This document shows, in pieces, positions 5,852 through 8,830 of a stretch of DNA of 8,830 nt. The notes beneath the pieces are model-generated. The model was not told the DNA's origin and ran no database searches. It saw only the letters and a list, made by a program, of their open reading frames with translations. Source of the DNA: UBA4246 sp045113695. Lineage in GTDB: Bacteria; Bacillota; Clostridia; Christensenellales; Aristaeellaceae. The first letter of the stretch is position 1. Every line of letters begins with the position of its first letter. Made by a program: the position numbers and the translations under genes. The DNA lies in assembly GCA_045113695.1 (NCBI GenBank), contig JBGUJG010000065.1:1-8830 (forward strand), read 5' to 3'.

Positions 5852-6733
5852 TCATTGCCCGCTTCCGGAAGGGTATTTCTTCTTATCCAGCCGGATTGTG
5901 CGGGCCTTTTCTTCGGTATCTTCGTCTTCGATATAGCCGTCGAAAGGAGCTTCCGGGTCGGTATAGTGCCTGGTGAAGGGCCTGCAGATCTCCTTCCGGT
6001 GGGCAAAGACGAAATCCAGGTCGTCCGTCCAGCCGGTGTGCCCGGTGATGACGGAAATGGGCTGCTTTCTGGCGCGGATGTTCTTTTCCAGAATTTCCAG
6101 GCTTTGCACTGCCAGCCTGTTATCTTCCGCCAGGGTGCTGATGAAGCTGTATCCCCCGTCCGCGCCGAACCAGATGGTATCGCCGGTGAACAGGTATTTT
6201 TCATCGATCAGGTACACCATGTGCCCCCATGTATGGCCGGGCACCAGGATGCATTCAATGCTGATGCCGCCGATGTGCAGCACCTGGCCGTCTTTCAGCA
6301 GCACCTTCCGATTGTTCATTTTCACCCGGGGCAGCCTGTAAAAACCATGAAAAACCTTCCGCCGGGTCTCGCCGGTCAGATAGCGGTTTTCAGTCTCGCC
6401 GATGTACACCGTAGCGCCCCTGAACAGCTGCCCGCTGTCCGTCTCCAGCGCGCCGACATGATCCGTGTCCTGATGCGTGATGAGGATGTGCTGAATCGAC
6501 TTTGGGTCAATGTCCAGCCAGCCCATTTTCTCCCGAAGCCTTTCGTAGTTGTAGCCCGCGTCGATCATGACGGTGGTTCCGTTCTTCGTGTAGAAGAAGA
6601 TATTGGCGATCCATTCCCGCACGCAGGCCACGTTTCCATCGATCCGGCCTGTGTTCAGAGGTTTGAAGATGGCCCTGCCCCGGAACAGCGCGCTCATGGA
6701 TCGCTTCTGATGTTCTGAATCTTTCCGCGCCAT
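5852..6733 (-). CDS. MBL-fold metallo-hydrolase (293 aa)
   Basis: The metallo-beta-lactamase signature is THQDTDHVG, giving H87, D89, D91 and H92. It is followed by H167 in VPGHTWGH, D185 in FTGDT and H232 in ITGHTG, a full set for two metal ions. The TGDT motif and wide spacing are like lactonase or glyoxalase-II-type hydrolases rather than antibiotic beta-lactamases. The exact substrate class is not determined. An acidic tail (EDEDTEE, 269-275) and a basic end follow the core. No signal peptide is seen, so it is probably cytoplasmic. GGAGG is 6 bases before the ATG at 6733, which supports this start over the internal M13. It begins only 12 bases after the stop of the upstream methyltransferase, a clear operon spacing. 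Confidence 0.9.
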   Translation of the reverse strand: MARKDSEHQKRSMSALFRGRAIFKPLNTGRIDGNVACVREWIANIFFYTKNGTTVMIDAGYNYERLREKMGWLDIDPKSIQHILITHQDTDHVGALETDSGQLFRGATVYIGETENRYLTGETRRKVFHGFYRLPRVKMNNRKVLLKDGQVLHIGGISIECILVPGHTWGHMVYLIDEKYLFTGDTIWFGADGGYSFISTLAEDNRLAVQSLEILEKNIRARKQPISVITGHTGWTDDLDFVFAHRKEICRPFTRHYTDPEAPFDGYIEDEDTEEKARTIRLDKKKYPSGSGQ

Positions 6734-6738
6734 GGTAA

Positions 6739-6751
6739 TCCTCCTTTATTT
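6739..6751 (-). repeat. 13-base translation-initiation repeat, copy 2
   Basis: AAATAAAGGAGGA precedes the MBL gene here, and an identical copy precedes the first methyltransferase at 7431-7443. The stop codon TAA of the methyltransferase is formed inside this copy, so the ribosome binding site of the next gene starts directly after termination. It gives both genes a strong, matched initiation signal. Confidence 0.6.
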
Positions 6752-7426
6752 GACGCACCGGAAACAGCCGATGCCTTCCACGTGCTCCGCCTCCGCCTTT
6801 GCGTACATTCCGGACAGCCGGCTGCGCAGGCTTTCGAGCGTTTCAAAGGGCGGGGTGAAGTAGCCCTTGGGAACATAGAGATGATTGATGAACCAGTCCG
6901 TCCGCCTGCAGGCGCCCCGGATATAGAAACAGCCGCAGAAAATGCCGCCCTTTTTCAGAACCCGGAACGTTTCGGTATAGGCTGCCTCCTTGTCCGGAAA
7001 GGCGTGAAAGCCGTTGAGCGACAGCACGATGTCAAAACTTTCGTCCCTGAAGGGCAATGCGCCAACGTCTCCCTGCTGAAAGCGGACATTTTGAATGCCC
7101 AGATCTTCCGCCCTTTTTCGGGCGGCGTTCATCATATCGGGAGAATAATCCAGACAGGTGATGCCAGCCTTCGGCAGCGTCCGGTATACGGGCATGGTCA
7201 GCACGCCCGTTCCCACCGGCACCTCCAGCAGCTTCCCGCTGAAATCCTCCGGGACTCCCGACAGGGCTTTTTCAATGTAGGACAGATTCTTTTCCCTGTC
7301 CATATTCCACACAATGCGGCAGATGGCTTTGCCGGGAAGCGTGGAACAGGTGATCATTCCGTCGTAAAACCCGGCTTTGCTGCTGGTCACCCGGTAAGCG
7401 CTTCTGATCTGATCTCGGCGTGTCAT
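6746..7426 (-). CDS. class I SAM-dependent methyltransferase (226 aa)
   Basis: Motif I is LLEVPVGTGVLT (67-78), with D93 in CLDYSPDM as the SAM ribose-binding acid and GDVGALPF (119-126) as the region that contacts adenine. FDIVLSLNGFHAF (131-143) and a typical VLKKGGIFCG strand (156-165) follow. This is the Methyltransf_11/25 type, and such enzymes methylate small molecules. The N-terminal segment (MTRRDQIRSAYRVTSSKAGFYD) is a helical cap. Three cysteines cluster near the C-terminal third and end (C173, C221, C224). AAGGAGG lies 5 bases before the ATG at 7426. Codons continue upstream to 7624 in this frame, but that region contains the promoter, so the later start is right. It is the first gene of the leftward operon; the substrate is unknown. 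Confidence 0.88.
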   Translation of the reverse strand: MTRRDQIRSAYRVTSSKAGFYDGMITCSTLPGKAICRIVWNMDREKNLSYIEKALSGVPEDFSGKLLEVPVGTGVLTMPVYRTLPKAGITCLDYSPDMMNAARKRAEDLGIQNVRFQQGDVGALPFRDESFDIVLSLNGFHAFPDKEAAYTETFRVLKKGGIFCGCFYIRGACRRTDWFINHLYVPKGYFTPPFETLESLRSRLSGMYAKAEAEHVEGIGCFRCVK

Positions 7427-7430
7427 GGTT

Positions 7431-7443
7431 TCCTCCTTTATTT
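7431..7443 (-). repeat. 13-base translation-initiation repeat, copy 1
   Basis: Identical to 6739-6751 (AAATAAAGGAGGA) and placed 5 bases before the start codon of the first methyltransferase. It contains the full AAGGAGG ribosome binding site. Confidence 0.6.
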
Positions 7444-7483
7444 CTTGCAATGATGGCGATCCGCGGTCTGGACGGACAAGCCG

Positions 7484-7499
7484 GTTAGAAATAACTAAC
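7484..7499 (-). promoter_or_regulatory. candidate operator (inverted repeat) at the operon start site
   Basis: GTTAG and CTAAC form perfect 5-bp arms around a 6-base A/T spacer. It covers about +1 to +16 relative to the promoter at 7506-7533, a position where a bound repressor would block transcription. The arm spacing fits a dimeric winged-helix or TetR-type repressor, but no regulator gene lies in the window. It is too short and AT-rich in the middle to be a strong terminator. Confidence 0.45.
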
Positions 7500-7505
7500 A
7501 ATATG

Positions 7506-7533
7506 ATTATATTCCAAAACCGGGAGATTTCAA
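7506..7533 (-). promoter_or_regulatory. sigma-A-type promoter for the methyltransferase/MBL/methyltransferase operon
   Basis: Read leftward, TTGAAA (7533-7528) and a perfect TATAAT (7511-7506) are 16 bases apart. The start would be near 7499, about 72 bases before the first start codon at 7426. This near-consensus promoter faces straight into the operon and has the inverted repeat 7484-7499 immediately downstream. Confidence 0.75.
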
Positions 7534-7651
7534 GAGGGAAAACGAAGAATTGATGTCTTTCCGGTTCCCACTGAAGGACTGTCAGTGCGGAAGCGATGAT
7601 CATGTCCGTCTGGGGCGTTTGCACATCGCTTGTGGAAAAAGCGTGAAGGTT

Positions 7652-7699
7652 CGTATTCGCCGTTCAGCGCTTCCGCCTAGGCTGCGGACGGCGGATACG
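7652..7699 (+). repeat. imperfect 11-bp inverted repeat with inner hairpin
   Basis: CGTATTCGCCG (7652-7662) pairs with CGGCGGATACG (7689-7699) over 11 bp on the plus strand, with one G-U. Inside lies a second 5-bp stem, TCCGC (7672-7676) with GCGGA (7684-7688), around a 7-base loop. On the minus strand the G-U becomes an A-C mismatch, so a rightward RNA folds better. There is no U run. It may be a remnant repeat element, a structured RNA, or a binding site. Not recognised. Confidence 0.35.
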
Positions 7700-7719
7700 G
7701 AGCCCCAATGCCGTTTGGG

Positions 7720-7750
7720 AAAAAACAGTGCGCCCGGCAGGAGCGGCGCA
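7720..7750 (-). terminator. candidate leftward terminator, distal
   Basis: Read leftward, TGCGCC (7750-7745) and GGCGCA (7734-7729) pair around a 10-base loop. The stem is followed by CUG and then six U (7725-7720). The stem is only 6 bp, but the U run is good. It would end transcripts of the secreted-protein gene about 150 bases after its stop. Confidence 0.45.
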
Positions 7751-7774
7751 GAGCGTGAGGCATCCCGGAAGGCA

Positions 7775-7806
7775 ATCAGAAAGCACCGCCCATATGGACG
7801 GCGCCT
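7775..7806 (-). terminator. candidate leftward terminator, proximal
   Basis: Read leftward, 7806-7796 pairs with 7791-7781 over 11 bp, including three G-U pairs, with an AUAU loop. The U run is short and broken (UUUCUGAUU). It lies about 95 bases past the stop codon of the secreted-protein gene and would act with the 7720-7750 signal as a tandem pair. Confidence 0.45.
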
Positions 7807-7899
7807 GGAGTTTTCAGGAATGCGTTTTCACACATGCCTGAGCAGGGTCATTTTACCGGCACTGTTTTTCACTGCGCTGTCGGTTCTTCCGGGAAAAGG

Positions 7900-8547
7900 T
7901 CAGTTCCAGGGAGAGTAGCTGTACAGGAACTCAACCAGTTTTCCGTTCTCATCAAAGGTGACCCTGGTATTGTACGGAGAAAAGTTTGTGCCTTCCAGCA
8001 GATGATCGAGCAGTTCATTGAATCCCAGCTTCACCGGTGCGTCCAGGTTTTCCGGATCGCTCCAGTCCAGGAAGCTGATGTCCTTCTCAAGCGGTACTTT
8101 GACAGTGAAGACTTCCGTATAGAAGGAATTCTCGGTATCCGTTGCGGCAATATAAGCGTCTCCGTCTTCCGCTTTGAAGAAACAATAGCTGTTATCAAAG
8201 CCGTCTTTTACGGTTACGCCGAACTCATCCCGAATCACTTCCATGACCATAATGGATGTTCCGTCTCCAAAGCGAACGATATCCCGTTCCGCCAGGTTTT
8301 CAATGACTGCCGGGTCGAACCGGTCTCTTTCGCAGACGGTGACCGAGATGGTGAATCTCGCGTCTTCGTCCTCGCCGACCGACTCCAGCCCGGTAATTCC
8401 GGCCTCAAAGCTTTTTCCGCCGACCAGAGCCCTGAACGTTTCGGAAGGGTTCGGGGTGTAAAGGTGTGATACGGGAGCTTCGGCGGAAACAGCGGCCGCA
8501 AAGCAGGTCAGAAGCAGTGCACACAGAATGGCTGTCATTTTTTTCAT
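7900..8547 (-). CDS. secreted protein of unknown function (215 aa)
   Basis: The N-terminus is a clear Sec signal peptide: MKKM, a hydrophobic core (TAILCALLLTCFAAAV) and a likely signal peptidase I site near AVSA-EA (residues 19-23). There is no lipobox, so it is not a lipoprotein, although C15 is in the hydrophobic core. The mature part of about 190 residues is acidic and rich in beta-forming residues, with no repeats or membrane segments, and was not recognised. It may act at the cell surface or outside the cell. AAAGGAG (8558-8564) lies 10 bases before the ATG at 8547; a second ATG at 8538 is closer and less well spaced. The gene stands alone between an untranslated upstream region and the two terminators at 7720-7806. 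Confidence 0.8.
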   Translation of the reverse strand: MKKMTAILCALLLTCFAAAVSAEAPVSHLYTPNPSETFRALVGGKSFEAGITGLESVGEDEDARFTISVTVCERDRFDPAVIENLAERDIVRFGDGTSIMVMEVIRDEFGVTVKDGFDNSYCFFKAEDGDAYIAATDTENSFYTEVFTVKVPLEKDISFLDWSDPENLDAPVKLGFNELLDHLLEGTNFSPYNTRVTFDENGKLVEFLYSYSPWN

Positions 8548-8830
8548 TTTGTTTTTTCTCCTTTCTGAATGTTGGTACAGCGATTTGCGGCGGACCCTCA
8601 GCCTGCGCGCCGGATTTTCGCGGCTGCCGGTCTCCGTTCATCGCTTCCCCGTATATTGATACGCGGAAGGCCTGCTGCCTGACAGTCATGTAAAGCGGAA
8701 AACCGAAAGATGTGTCCTGCCGGGCAGACGTTCCGTCCGGAAACTGTTGAGTTATAATACATCGGTAACAAGGGTATAGAAAAACAGAGAGTCAAGTGAT
8801 AAAGTAATGTCGCCAAACAAAAACCATCAC
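8548..8830 (-). promoter_or_regulatory. untranslated upstream region of the secreted-protein gene
   Basis: This region of 283 bases has no convincing gene. Read leftward, TTTCTA (8782-8777) and TATTAT (8759-8754) are 17 bases apart and form a weak promoter candidate; its start near 8747 would give a leader of about 200 bases. The same AT patch reads TATAAT on the plus strand (8753-8758) without a good -35 box. An inverted repeat (CGTAT-ATTG-ATACG) lies at 8650-8663. No riboswitch was recognised. Confidence 0.3.

Larger units (their letters stand above)
7534..7899. other. 366-base gene-free stretch between two leftward units
   Basis: No convincing gene is seen on either strand. A 122-codon plus-strand frame through it (7550-7918) has no clear ribosome binding site, an arginine-rich low-quality sequence, and runs into the neighbouring gene's antisense. 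The stretch holds the inverted repeat 7652-7699 and two candidate leftward terminators, listed separately. Confidence 0.5.

Noticed and set aside
4969..6204. Longer 411-codon version of the LCM-type methyltransferase
   Set aside because: The extra N-terminus overlaps the MBL gene in another phase, is Ser/Thr/Pro-rich and non-homologous, while 5808 has GGAGG at 8 bases.
5855..6718. 287-codon rightward frame opposite the MBL hydrolase gene
   Set aside because: The minus strand encodes an MBL protein with all metal ligands and a good ribosome binding site; the plus-strand frame is its antisense.
8598..8816. 72-codon leftward frame upstream of the secreted-protein gene
   Set aside because: No ribosome binding site, no recognisable features, and it covers the only promoter candidate of the downstream gene.
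8807..8830. Possible rightward start codon (MSPNKNHH...) at the right edge
   Set aside because: Only eight codons are visible, there is no clear Shine-Dalgarno sequence, and the TATAAT at 8753-8758 lacks a good -35 box.

Overview
The window looks like a chromosomal stretch of a moderately GC-rich, Gram-positive-type gut or rumen bacterium of the Clostridia. This is inferred from strong AGGAGG-type ribosome binding sites, short spacers, sigma-A-type promoters, hairpin-plus-U terminators, and protein families (GH36 alpha-galactosidase with an NEWCTTWG-type motif, DUF4190-like membrane protein, MJ0936-type phosphoesterase with a C-terminal extension) typical of that group. No rRNA, tRNA, CRISPR array, transposase or phage gene was seen.

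Left edge (1-390): no convincing protein gene. It holds hairpins, one of which is a good leftward terminator or attenuator (105-135), a possible start codon of a leftward gene cut off at position 5, and a clear rightward promoter (255-283). That promoter is followed by a leader with a hairpin and a short U run (342-363).

Rightward operon (391-1964): a 68-aa zinc-ribbon protein, a 223-aa Cas4-like PD-(D/E)XK nuclease-fold protein with a cysteine cluster, and a 223-aa YfcE/MJ0936-type metallophosphoesterase that overlaps the nuclease gene by 4 bases. Tight packing suggests one transcript and possibly a shared nucleic-acid or nucleotide task, but the sequence does not prove a common function. 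A 380-base gap follows, with coding-looking but broken sequence, and then a 614-aa GH36 alpha-galactosidase (2345-4189), which stands alone with no transporter in view.

Leftward block (4303-7533): a strong promoter (7506-7533) with an inverted repeat at the expected transcription start (7484-7499) leads into a class I methyltransferase (6746-7426), an MBL-fold hydrolase (5852-6733) and an LCM-type methyltransferase (4969-5808). These are spaced 12 and 43 bases apart. A small membrane protein (4353-4838) follows after 130 bases, and a strong terminator (4303-4334) closes the block. The three enzymes look like a repressor-controlled small-molecule modification or detoxification operon of unknown substrate.

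Right end (7534-8830): a gene-free 366-base stretch carries two candidate leftward terminators and a separate inverted repeat. Beyond it lies a leftward gene for a secreted 215-aa protein of unknown function (7900-8547), with a long untranslated upstream region and only a weak candidate promoter.
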